From an uncultured Bacillota bacterium (lineage in GTDB: Bacteria > Bacillota > Clostridia > Peptostreptococcales > Anaerovoracaceae), in assembly GCA_902465215.1 (NCBI GenBank), contig CABQMM010000034.1:1-8881 (forward strand): a stretch of 8,881 nt of DNA, written 5' to 3'. Shown piece by piece: positions 1-6,274 of this stretch. The position numbers and the translations under genes were made by a program. Positions within the stretch are counted from its first letter, which is position 1, and each line of letters starts with the position of its first letter. The notes beneath the pieces were generated by a model, which did no database searches, was not told where the DNA came from, and saw nothing but the letters and a program-made list of their open reading frames with translations.

Positions 1-1
1 A

Positions 2-856
2 ACGACAGGAACCGGCGCAAGCTTTTTGGAACTGTTTGAAGGCGACAGGGAAAAGGTTGAACTTGTGGAGAAAAAAATCGCAGAAAAAATGGGCTTTGAT
101 GCCTGCATGGCGGTTTCGGGACAGACCTACTCGAGAAAAGTCGATAACTTCGTTCTGAATGTTTTAGTCGGAATCGCACAAAGCTGCAGCAAGATGGCAG
201 TCGATTTACGCCTTTTGGCGCATATGAAAGAGTTTGACGAACCGTTCGAGCAGAATCAAGTCGGCTCGTCGGCGATGGCATACAAGCGTAACCCGATGCG
301 TTCAGAGCGTATCACTTCGCTTGCAAGATATATCATAAACTGTGCAGGCAGTGCGGCAGATACCGCGGCAGTACAGTGGTTAGAGCGTTCTTTGGACGAC
401 TCCGCAAACCGCAGAATTACGATTCCGGAGTGTTTCCTTGCGGCTGACGGGATTTTGTCCCTCGCAATCAATGTAATCAGCGGCGGCAGAGTTTATCCGA
501 AGGTTATGGAAAAGCATCTGCGTGAGGAACTGCCGTTTATCGCGACGGAAAATATTTTGATGGATGCGGTAAGCCGCGGCGGAGACCGTCAAGAGCTGCA
601 TGAGGTCATTCGTCAGTATTCGCAGCAGGCGGCTGTTCGTGTCAAAGCAGAGGGCGGCGAGAATAATCTGCTTTCGCTTTTGCTGGCAGATGAGCGTTTC
701 GGGCTGACCGAAGAGCGTCTGGCAGAGGTTCTGGATGTGCGCAAATTTGTAGGCTGCGCTCCGGAGCAGACAGAAAAATTCCTGGAAAACGAAGTGCGTC
801 CGGTGCTTGAGGCAAATGCGGATTTACAGGCAGCGGAAGTTGAAATAAATGTATAA
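2..856 (+). CDS. purB: Adenylosuccinate lyase, 3' part (5' end outside window)
   Basis: This enzyme splits adenylosuccinate to AMP and fumarate, and SAICAR to AICAR and fumarate, in cytosolic purine synthesis. The frame is open from base 2 and reads TTGTGASFLELFEGD before the first internal TTG at 26, so the gene starts upstream of the window. 284 codons are visible; roughly 190-200 residues are missing if the full length is near 480. The fumarase/aspartase superfamily signature GSSAMAYKRNP lies at about 263-295 and includes the flexible-loop serines (266-271), one of which is the expected catalytic base. Downstream blocks SLDDSANRR and ELPFIATENI resemble, from memory, the animal-type lyase more than the shorter B. 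subtilis type. The usual proline of SSAMPYKRNP is alanine here. purA follows 39 bases later, so the two are probably co-transcribed. Confidence 0.96.
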   Translation, partial: TTGTGASFLELFEGDREKVELVEKKIAEKMGFDACMAVSGQTYSRKVDNFVLNVLVGIAQSCSKMAVDLRLLAHMKEFDEPFEQNQVGSSAMAYKRNPMRSERITSLARYIINCAGSAADTAAVQWLERSLDDSANRRITIPECFLAADGILSLAINVISGGRVYPKVMEKHLREELPFIATENILMDAVSRGGDRQELHEVIRQYSQQAAVRVKAEGGENNLLSLLLADERFGLTEERLAEVLDVRKFVGCAPEQTEKFLENEVRPVLEANADLQAAEVEINV

Positions 857-880
857 AATGTAAAAGATAAAAAGATGTAG

Positions 881-887
881 AAGGAGG
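881..887 (+). promoter_or_regulatory. Ribosome binding site of purA
   Basis: A strong AAGGAGG lies 8 bases before the ATG at 896. It fixes the purA start. The 39-base gap after purB contains no convincing terminator, which supports one transcript. Confidence 0.85.
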
Positions 888-895
888 CGAATCTT

Positions 896-2167
896 ATGCT
901 GACAGCTGTAGTTGGAACGAACTGGGGAGACGAGGGCAAAGGCCGTATGGTCGATTTGCTCAGTGAAAAATATGATGTGGTTATCCGTTATCAGGGCGGA
1001 AACAATGCGGGTCACACCGTGGTAAACGAAAGAGGCAAGTTTATTTTGAACCTGCTTCCGTCGGGAATTTTGCGCGATGAAACCGTGAATGTGATGGGCC
1101 CGGGCATGGTTATCGATGTGGAGCATTTATTCCACGAAGTGGAGTCTTTGCGCGAAAAGGGCATTGCGATTACACCGAAACATCTGGTTATCAGCGACCG
1201 TGCGACGATTTGCATGCCTTACCACAAAATGCGTGACATCCTGGAGGAAGAGCGTTTGGCGGACAAAAAATTTGGCTCCACACGCCGCGGTATCGCTCCG
1301 GTTTACGCAGACAAATATATGAAGAAAACGATTCGTATGGGCGATTTGCTGAACGAAGATGCTCTCAAAGAGCGTGTTGCGGACCTGGTTGAGTGGGAAA
1401 ATCTCACGGTCAGCGGCGGCTATGCGCACGAACCGATTAATGCCGACGAAATGATGGAATGGCTGAAAACTTACGGCCTGCCGTTTGCTTCCTATATCAA
1501 GGACACAACCGTTTACCTTAACGAAGCGGTGAAAGCGGGCAAGAGTCTGATGTTTGAGGCACAGCTCGGCGCTCTGCGTGACATCGATTTCGGTATCTAT
1601 CCGTATACTTCGTCCTCTTCGACGATTGCTGCTTATGCTCCGATTGGCGCAGGTATCCCGTTCTGCAGAACGGACTGTGTAATCGGTATTATGAAGGCTT
1701 ATTCGAGCTGCGTTGGCGAGGGCCCGTTCACTTGTGAAATGTTTGGGGACGAAGCGGACAAGCTCAGAGAAGCAGGCGCTGAATACGGCGCTGCAACCGG
1801 TCGTCCGCGCAGAGTCGGCGGTTTCGATGTAGTGGCTTCCCGTTACGGTACTTTAATGCAGGGCGCAACCGAAATCGCGCTGACGAAGCTGGATGTACTT
1901 TCCTATCTGGATCAGATCCCGGTATGCACGCAATACGAAGTAGACGGAAAGCTTACGGACAGCTTCCCGACCGGCGCAGCGCTCAACAGCGCAAAACCGC
2001 ACTACGAGTATGTTCCGGGCTGGAACTGTGACATTTCCGGCTGCCGCAGCTTTGGCGAGCTGCCGAAAGCCGCTCAGGACTATGTGGAAATGATTGAAAA
2101 GGCTGTCGGCTGTCCGATTAAGTATATTTCGGTCGGTGCCGGCAGAGAAGAATATATCGAAAGATAA
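896..2167 (+). CDS. purA: Adenylosuccinate synthetase
   Basis: PurA joins IMP and aspartate using GTP to give adenylosuccinate, the step before PurB on the AMP branch. The 423-residue length is normal for the family. The N-terminal GTP/IMP loop reads GTNWGDEGKGR at residues 7-17, with the expected catalytic Asp12 and, in NNAGHT, His40. Other recognisable blocks are GPGMVIDVEHL, GSTRRGIAPVYADK, FEAQLGALRDIDFG, the arginine loop GRPRRVGGFD, the base-binding LTKLDVL and the terminal SVGAGREE. The family's usual GTQWGDEGKGK has Asn for Gln and Arg for Lys here, conservative changes. The ATG is preceded by AAGGAGG with 8-base spacing. With purB upstream it forms the two-step IMP-to-AMP unit. I see no lesions. 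Confidence 0.98.
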   Translation: MLTAVVGTNWGDEGKGRMVDLLSEKYDVVIRYQGGNNAGHTVVNERGKFILNLLPSGILRDETVNVMGPGMVIDVEHLFHEVESLREKGIAITPKHLVISDRATICMPYHKMRDILEEERLADKKFGSTRRGIAPVYADKYMKKTIRMGDLLNEDALKERVADLVEWENLTVSGGYAHEPINADEMMEWLKTYGLPFASYIKDTTVYLNEAVKAGKSLMFEAQLGALRDIDFGIYPYTSSSSTIAAYAPIGAGIPFCRTDCVIGIMKAYSSCVGEGPFTCEMFGDEADKLREAGAEYGAATGRPRRVGGFDVVASRYGTLMQGATEIALTKLDVLSYLDQIPVCTQYEVDGKLTDSFPTGAALNSAKPHYEYVPGWNCDISGCRSFGELPKAAQDYVEMIEKAVGCPIKYISVGAGREEYIER

Positions 2168-2171
2168 GGCA

Positions 2172-2191
2172 GGGCGCCCTGAGGGGCGCCC
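2172..2191. terminator. GC-rich hairpin between convergent purA and hcp
   Basis: Two copies of the self-palindromic GGGCGCCC (2172-2179 and 2184-2191) flank a TGAG loop, giving a perfect 8-bp stem. It begins 5 bases after the purA stop and 15 bases beyond the hcp stop. Neither side has a clean T-tract: the + strand continues GATAGCAGG, and the - strand continues TGCCTTATCTTTC, only mildly T-rich. It probably ends or stabilises one or both transcripts, more plausibly that of hcp. Termination strength is inferred. Confidence 0.5.
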
Positions 2192-2206
2192 GATAGCAGG
2201 GTGCCG

Positions 2207-3689
2207 CTAGCGCCGCCCCAGAATGTCGTCCAAATCCTGCTCCGGCGCGGTGATTGGGCGCAGGTCGTAGGTGTCGACTAAAAGCCGAACGACGGATTCG
2301 GATAAAAATGCGGGCAGGGTCGGCCCGAGATAAATACCTTTGATATTAAGCGAAAGCAGTGTGAGCAGGATGCACACTGCTTTTTGTTCGTACCAGGACA
2401 AAATCAGCGTCAGCGGCAGTTCGTTCACGGAGCAGCCAAAGGCATCGGCGAGCGCAAGTGCGACGCGGACTGCACTGTAAGCGTCGTTGCACTGACCGAC
2501 ATCCATGATGCGCGGCAGTCCGTCGATTTCGCCGAGGTCGATGTCATTGAAACGGTATTTGCCGCATGCGAGCGTCAGAATGAGTGTATCAAGAGGCGCT
2601 TCCTTGACGAACTGCGTGTAGTAATTTCTGCCGGGATGCGCTCCGTCGCAGCCGCCGACGAGGAAAATGTGCTTGATTTTGCCCGATTTGACGGCGGAGA
2701 CTACTTTGTCGGCGTTGGATAGAACGGCGTCATGCGCAAAACCGGTTGTCAGCATATGTCCGCCGTTGATTCCGCTCATGCTCCGGTCGTGCTCGTAACC
2801 GCCGAGTTCAAGCGCCTGCTTGATGATAGGGGAGAAATCTTTGCGGCCGTTTTCATCTTCTTTTATATGAACGAGGCCATCAAAGCCAACCACGGAGGTC
2901 GTGTAAACGCGGTCTTTATAGCTGTCGCGCGGCGGCATGAGACAGTTCGTCGTAAAGAGAATCGGAGCAGGGATTCCGTCGAATTCTTTTTGCTGGCTTT
3001 GCCAAGCGGTACCGAAATTGCCCGCAAGATGCGGATATTTTTTCAGACCCGGATAGCCGTGCGCCGGGAGCATTTCGCAGTGCGTGTAGATGTTGATACC
3101 TTTGCCGGCAGTCTGCTCGAGAAGTTCATGAAGGTCCTCGAGGTCGTGACCGGAGACGACGATGAAAGGTCCTTTTTTTATGTCGCAGGTTACGCGGGTC
3201 GGCACAGGATTTCCGAAAGCCTGCGTGTTGGCGCGGTCGAGCATTTCCATACATTTGAAATTCGCCTGCCCGAATTCGGTGATGAGTGCAAGCCATTCTT
3301 CAGGGGTGTGCTCTCCATTGAGGGCGCAAAGCCCTTTGCGAAACCAGTCGGCAACTTCGTCGTCGAAACAGCCCAGACGATAGGAGTGGTGCGCATAGGC
3401 GGCCATCCCTTTCATGCCGAACAAAAGCGTAGAGCGCAGGGAGACGATGTCCGTGTCTCCTTCCCAAAGCGAAACAACGCTGCAGGTTCTTTCTTGGCGT
3501 TTTGCGCCATAGCCGAGTTTTCTTCTGAGTGCTGAAACCCGCTCGGTGATTCCGCGGATAGCCTCGTTATCGAAATTTACATTCGTCAGCGTGGTGAAAA
3601 GCCCGTCGGCAATGAGCCTGTCAGCCTCGTCGGACGCAGCCGGAATTTCCTGCGGTCTGCTGGCATTGAAAACAAAACATATTTGACAT
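2207..3689 (-). pseudogene. hcp: Hybrid-cluster protein (hydroxylamine reductase), disrupted near the N-terminus
   Basis: Hcp proteins carry an Fe-S-O hybrid cluster and reduce hydroxylamine or NO in anaerobes. The long open part (stop at 2207; first usable start TTG at 3424, 405 residues) keeps all hybrid-cluster ligand motifs: SGHDL (His), THCEMLPA (Glu), TTNCL, GGCDG, ACGKYR and GQCND (Cys), and WYEQK (Glu). The same frame stays open back to about 3688 and encodes Hcp-like sequence such as ADRLIADGLFTTLTNVNF, but has no start codon. The true start is ATG 3689 with GGAGG 6 bases upstream. It reads MSNMFCFQCQQTAGNSGCVRRG and then hits TGA at 3621-3623, in another frame. Compared with remembered Hcp N-termini, about 35-40 residues are missing at the junction near 3624, including the fourth cysteine of the CX2C-X8-C-X5-C cluster motif. 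The lesion is a deletion plus frame change, or an assembly error. Identity is secure; function is doubtful. Confidence 0.9.
3621..3689 (-). pseudogene. Orphaned 22-codon 5' fragment of hcp
   Basis: This is the reading frame that a ribosome would actually enter at the hcp start. It contains CFQC-X8-C, the first three of four cysteines of the Hcp N-terminal iron-sulfur cluster, and the following VRRG keeps the CX5C spacing. It stops one residue before the next cysteine would fall. The fit to the family up to the last sense codon suggests the junction lies in the GAGGCTGAC stretch around 3619-3626. Confidence 0.75.
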
Positions 3690-3695
3690 AATATA

Positions 3696-3700
3696 CCTCC
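3696..3700 (-). promoter_or_regulatory. Ribosome binding site of hcp
   Basis: GGAGG lies 6 bases upstream of ATG 3689 on the minus strand. It shows that 3689, not the internal TTG at 3424, was the original start, and so exposes the broken frame. Confidence 0.75.
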
Positions 3701-3754
3701 GTATTCACAAAATTTTACCTGTCTTTAGTATGCGTTTTTTTACGCGCTTTACTC

Positions 3755-3783
3755 TTGAAAAAAGGGCAAAAATACGATAAGAT
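3755..3783 (+). promoter_or_regulatory. Putative sigma-A promoter of the FN3-protein gene
   Basis: TTGAAA (3755-3760) and TAAGAT (3778-3783) are separated by exactly 17 bases in the AT-rich divergent region between hcp and the FN3 gene. Transcription would start near 3790, just before a GAGAGG ribosome-binding sequence (3792-3797) and ATG 3804. The -10 box matches consensus at 4 of 6 positions. On the opposite strand only a lone TAAAAT (3712-3717) is visible as a possible hcp -10, without a good -35. Confidence 0.45.
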
Positions 3784-3803
3784 AGAGGGACGAGAGGTAG
3801 AAA

Positions 3804-4985
3804 ATGATGAAGAAAATATGGATTAAGATTATGAGTTTGGGGCTCGCGCTTTCGATGATTTTCGGAGCGACAGGGGTGAGCTATGCAGGAATTTGGAATG
3901 TGAAAGATTTGCATGTGGCAGGCATGCTACAGGCGGGTCTGAAGGTGATAGAAGTGACCGGACCGCCGACGCTGCCTGTTCCGACGGTTCCCGAAGAACC
4001 TGAGCCGGAGCCGCAGAAAATCAATATTGAAGCGCTTACAGTTACGCTTGACAGTTATCTTGCTATGGCGACCGGAGCCGATGTGACGCCGAAAATTCTT
4101 TCGGTTAGCGGAGAGGTTGAAATGCCGGATGAGCCGAAGGCTGCAGATGAGACGCTGAGCGCGCCGGATGATGCAGAGGAAAACGCGCTTGCGCCGCTTG
4201 AACTGAAGCCGGAGGAGTACGAGGTGAAGTACTATCGCGTGCATAGCTTCAGCGCGGGTACTTACGAAGAAGTCAAGGCGATACGGGAAATCGGCGAATA
4301 TAAAGTTGCAATTACCGCGAAGGACACGGAAACCTACGAAGGCGAGGCATACAGCCTTTTTTCGGTCATCGGAAAACCGCAGAAGCTTACAATCGCAAAG
4401 ACGAAGTACAGTCTGACGACCGGGAATGACGGTCCGCTTCTTCAGCCGAAGGCGGATGGAGACGGCACAGGCTTTCGTTTTGTCTCATCGGACGAGACTG
4501 TTCTAACGGTTTCGGAAAACGGCCAGACCGAAATTTTAAATCCGGGTCGTGCACTTGTGACGGTTACGACAGAAGGAACGACGCTCTTTCAGCCTGCCAA
4601 AATTCAGGTTGTATTCGAGGTCAGCCCTAAGAAGGTTCTTTGGGATACAGAGAAAATGAAAACGCGAAAGTCTGAATCGACCTTGATTTGGAAGGCGCAA
4701 GAGGGAGCGACAGGATATGAAGTGATTTATTGCACGGAGAAAAGTTTTGTGAAGCCGAAGCAGAAGCCGAAAGAGTCCGCGGCAGAATATGCTAAGAGAA
4801 CCGCAGACTATGTATATAAGAATAAAACCGTGAAAGCGCCGACGTTGAAAACGACGCTGGAAGGTTTAAAGAGCGATACGGCATATTATGTGAAGGTTCG
4901 CGCGCTGACGGAAACGACCGATACGCGCGGAAATAAAAGGACCATGGAAGGTCCATGGTCGTCTGTTCGTAAAATTATGGGCTAA
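3804..4985 (+). CDS. Secreted protein with Ig-like and fibronectin type III domains
   Basis: This is a predicted exported protein of 393 residues; its function is unknown. Residues 1-28 form a signal peptide (KKIWIK, a hydrophobic core, cleavage after SYA). Residues 54-70 are a Pro/Glu-rich linker. Residues 78-188 resemble the small Ig-like modules of clostridial surface proteins (EYEVKYYR, then GEYKVAITAKD.ETYEGEA), interrupted by an acidic Pro/Ala/Glu insert at 107-137. Residues 193-273 look like a bacterial Ig-like (Big_2) fold, with VSSDETVLTVSENG and ILNPGRALVTVTT. Residues 278-391 look like fibronectin III, with ATGYEVIY and LKSDTAYYVKVRA. There is no LPXTG motif, transmembrane tail or catalytic motif, so it may be released or held by binding. 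ATG 3804 and ATG 3807 are both possible; the first is chosen. Its stop overlaps the convergent capA stop by 4 bases. Confidence 0.85.
   Translation: MMKKIWIKIMSLGLALSMIFGATGVSYAGIWNVKDLHVAGMLQAGLKVIEVTGPPTLPVPTVPEEPEPEPQKINIEALTVTLDSYLAMATGADVTPKILSVSGEVEMPDEPKAADETLSAPDDAEENALAPLELKPEEYEVKYYRVHSFSAGTYEEVKAIREIGEYKVAITAKDTETYEGEAYSLFSVIGKPQKLTIAKTKYSLTTGNDGPLLQPKADGDGTGFRFVSSDETVLTVSENGQTEILNPGRALVTVTTEGTTLFQPAKIQVVFEVSPKKVLWDTEKMKTRKSESTLIWKAQEGATGYEVIYCTEKSFVKPKQKPKESAAEYAKRTADYVYKNKTVKAPTLKTTLEGLKSDTAYYVKVRALTETTDTRGNKRTMEGPWSSVRKIMG
4931..4960 (-). terminator. Rho-independent terminator of the capA gene, inside the FN3 gene
   Basis: Read on the minus strand, GACCATGG, loop ACCTT and CCATGGTC form a perfect 8-bp stem, followed at once by CTTTTATTT. 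It begins 22 bases beyond the capA stop. The T-rich tract lies only on the minus-strand 3' side, so it is oriented for capA. It is also the codons for TMEGPWS near the C-terminus of the FN3 protein. Confidence 0.7.
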
Positions 4986-6019
4986 TCCAGTTCGCCTACG
5001 ATTTTGCGGATATGTTTGAAATTCTTTTTTAACTGCTTAACAAGAGCCGCGGGCGCATTCTCGTAAAGATTGCCATTGTAATCTTTATCCTCGGGAATGA
5101 GCACGAAAGGCTCTTTTTCGTATTCATCGAGCATGTAGCACGGATAGTAGGTCTGGTCTGCTAAAACAACCTTGCCGGACTTGGTTTTCTCTAAAGTTAA
5201 GGATAAAATCAGCGTCTCTTTCGTAATTGGATCGAGCATTGCTGATGTGAAATTTCCCATCGAGTAGATATACGGAGTTGTATCCTCGCCGTAAAGCAGT
5301 GGCTCATAAGGCTGCAAAACATGCGGATGCGAGCCGATGATGTAATCAACACCTGCCTGTGCCAGCATCCTGCCATAGCGTTCCTGCCGCGGTGCCGGAA
5401 TCTGTGAGTATTCCGTACCCGCGTGATTATAGGCGATAATGAACTCCGCGCCCTCTCTGCGCAAAGCCTGCACATCCGCGCTCATCTTTGCCTGAATCGG
5501 TCGATTGAGCATGTAGTCCTGCTCGCTGTCAGAAAGAAATTTGTCTTTCAAATTGTAGTATGCGGCATAGGAAATCACGCCGATTTTGATGCCGTTTTGT
5601 TCCATCGTGAAATAGCGATTTTCCTGATTGTCCTTGAAAAGCCCTGTATGCGGAATGCCGCGGCTGTCCAGTTCTTCGAGCGTTTCGAGGATTCCTGTTT
5701 TGCCGCCGTCGCATGCGTGATTGTTCGCCATGATGAACCCATCAAAACCCGCATATTCTAAAGCATCCAGCCATTCTGCCGGCGCATTTAGATACGGCTT
5801 GCTCTGCAGGCGGTTCATATCTTTGGAAAGCGGCAGGCTCTTGCTGACTAAAGTTTCTAAATTGCCGATGACGATGTCCGCCTCGTCAAAAATCTTTTTT
5901 ACATATTTAAAGGTTGGCTTAAAATCGTAGCCTGTGCCGTCAAAGGCTCTCATCTGCTGCATCGGCTGGCACATCAGGTCGCCCGTCAGCATGACGGTGA
6001 TTTGCTGTGGCGTCGACAT
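4982..6019 (-). CDS. CapA-family protein (PGA_cap, metallophosphatase-like fold)
   Basis: CapA-family proteins are calcineurin-like extracellular enzymes, some linked to poly-gamma-glutamate capsule export; most are uncharacterised. Visible family motifs are GDLM (Asp14), NLET (53-56), NNHACDGG (99-106), HAGTEY (199-204, where many members have HWGNEY), GSHPHVLQP (229-237) and YSMGNF (252-257). These supply the expected metal- or phosphate-binding Asp, Asn and His residues. The 345-residue frame begins at ATG 6019, which has no ribosome binding site. Just upstream, in a different reading frame, a complete signal peptide with its own ribosome binding site runs from TTG 6182. The intact ancestral gene was therefore probably about 400 residues and secreted, and this copy carries a 1- or 2-base frame error. 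No capB or capC neighbours are present, so capsule synthesis is unsupported. If translated only from 6019, the product would stay in the cytoplasm. Confidence 0.88.
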   Translation of the reverse strand: MSTPQQITVMLTGDLMCQPMQQMRAFDGTGYDFKPTFKYVKKIFDEADIVIGNLETLVSKSLPLSKDMNRLQSKPYLNAPAEWLDALEYAGFDGFIMANNHACDGGKTGILETLEELDSRGIPHTGLFKDNQENRYFTMEQNGIKIGVISYAAYYNLKDKFLSDSEQDYMLNRPIQAKMSADVQALRREGAEFIIAYNHAGTEYSQIPAPRQERYGRMLAQAGVDYIIGSHPHVLQPYEPLLYGEDTTPYIYSMGNFTSAMLDPITKETLILSLTLEKTKSGKVVLADQTYYPCYMLDEYEKEPFVLIPEDKDYNGNLYENAPAALVKQLKKNFKHIRKIVGELD

Positions 6020-6182
6020 CTGCCACGTCGGCGTCCGTCGAAGTTTCGGCAGCCTCAGTGACTTTGGTGTCAGCAGGTGCCGAGGTTTTCCCGGCGGTGA
6101 CTTCGGTATCTGCGAAAGCCGCTGTTGTAGTGAGCATCGCCGCTGTCAAAAGTACGGCAATGAATCGTCCTAAAAATCTCAA
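5940..6182 (-). pseudogene. Out-of-frame signal-peptide segment of the CapA gene
   Basis: This 80-codon frame starts at TTG 6182. It encodes a clear signal peptide (MRFLGRF, a hydrophobic stretch, cleavage after AFA at residue 24) and then a Thr/Ala/Glu/Asp-rich linker of the kind that precedes secreted enzymatic domains. From about residue 55 it becomes meaningless (NHRHADGRPD) because the same DNA encodes the CapA domain in another frame (QQITVMLTGD). It is best read as the detached 5' end of capA; a genuine small secreted peptide is less likely. TTG is preferred because no in-frame ATG lies between it and the upstream stop near 6204. Confidence 0.6.
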
Positions 6183-6190
6183 ATCTATAT

Positions 6191-6196
6191 CCCCCT
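6191..6196 (-). promoter_or_regulatory. Ribosome binding site for the TTG start at 6182
   Basis: AGGGGG on the minus strand lies 8 bases upstream of TTG 6182. ATG 6019 has no such sequence upstream. This supports 6182 as the original translation start of the capA gene. Confidence 0.6.
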
Positions 6197-6217
6197 GTAA
6201 TAGTCATTATTGTGTAT

Positions 6218-6230
6218 GCATTGTCAATGC
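6218..6230. repeat. Perfect 13-base palindrome downstream of the capA promoter (possible operator)
   Basis: GCATTG and CAATGC flank a single central base. The element begins about where transcription should start and ends 35 bases before the TTG. Its position fits a repressor site. No protein can be assigned to it, and its arms are short. Confidence 0.4.
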
Positions 6231-6237
6231 CCAAATA

Positions 6238-6266
6238 ATTGTATCATAAATGTCGAATTTTGTCAC
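6238..6266 (-). promoter_or_regulatory. Putative sigma-A promoter of capA
   Basis: On the minus strand GTGACA (6261-6266) and TACAAT (6238-6243) are separated by exactly 17 bases, each matching consensus at 5 of 6 positions. The start would be near 6231, leaving a leader of about 49 bases. It lies directly after the end of the ABC permease gene, so capA can be transcribed separately from the transporter. A TTGACA nearer the gene (within 6219-6230) lacks a usable -10 at proper distance. Confidence 0.6.
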
Positions 6267-6274
6267 GTCCGCAC

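Noticed and set aside
3415..3424. Internal starts (TTG 3424, ATG 3415) as the real beginning of Hcp
   Set aside because: Neither has a ribosome binding site close by, both would discard conserved Hcp sequence upstream, and a proper start with GGAGG exists at 3689.
2384..3535. Long open frames on the + strand opposite hcp (112 and 267 codons)
   Set aside because: They are antisense to a gene with clear Hcp motifs, lack ribosome binding sites and show no recognisable protein features; they are shadows of a GC-rich third-position pattern.
3700..3712. Possible CRP/HcpR-type half site (TTGTGAA on the minus strand) upstream of hcp
   Set aside because: Only one half is present and no matching inverted half follows at the right spacing.
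3732..3745. Inverted repeat GCGT-TTTTTT-ACGC in the hcp/FN3 divergent region
   Set aside because: The arms are only 4 bp around a homopolymer, too little to claim an operator or terminator.
4986..5030. TTCTTTTTTAA run on the + strand after the FN3 stop as a terminator
   Set aside because: No stable GC-rich hairpin precedes the T-run, and the run is part of the capA coding sequence.
5990..6030. Programmed ribosomal frameshifting joining the signal peptide to CapA
   Set aside because: No slippery heptamer, no stop codon pausing signal and no clear downstream structure are visible at the overlap; a simple indel is the more economical explanation.
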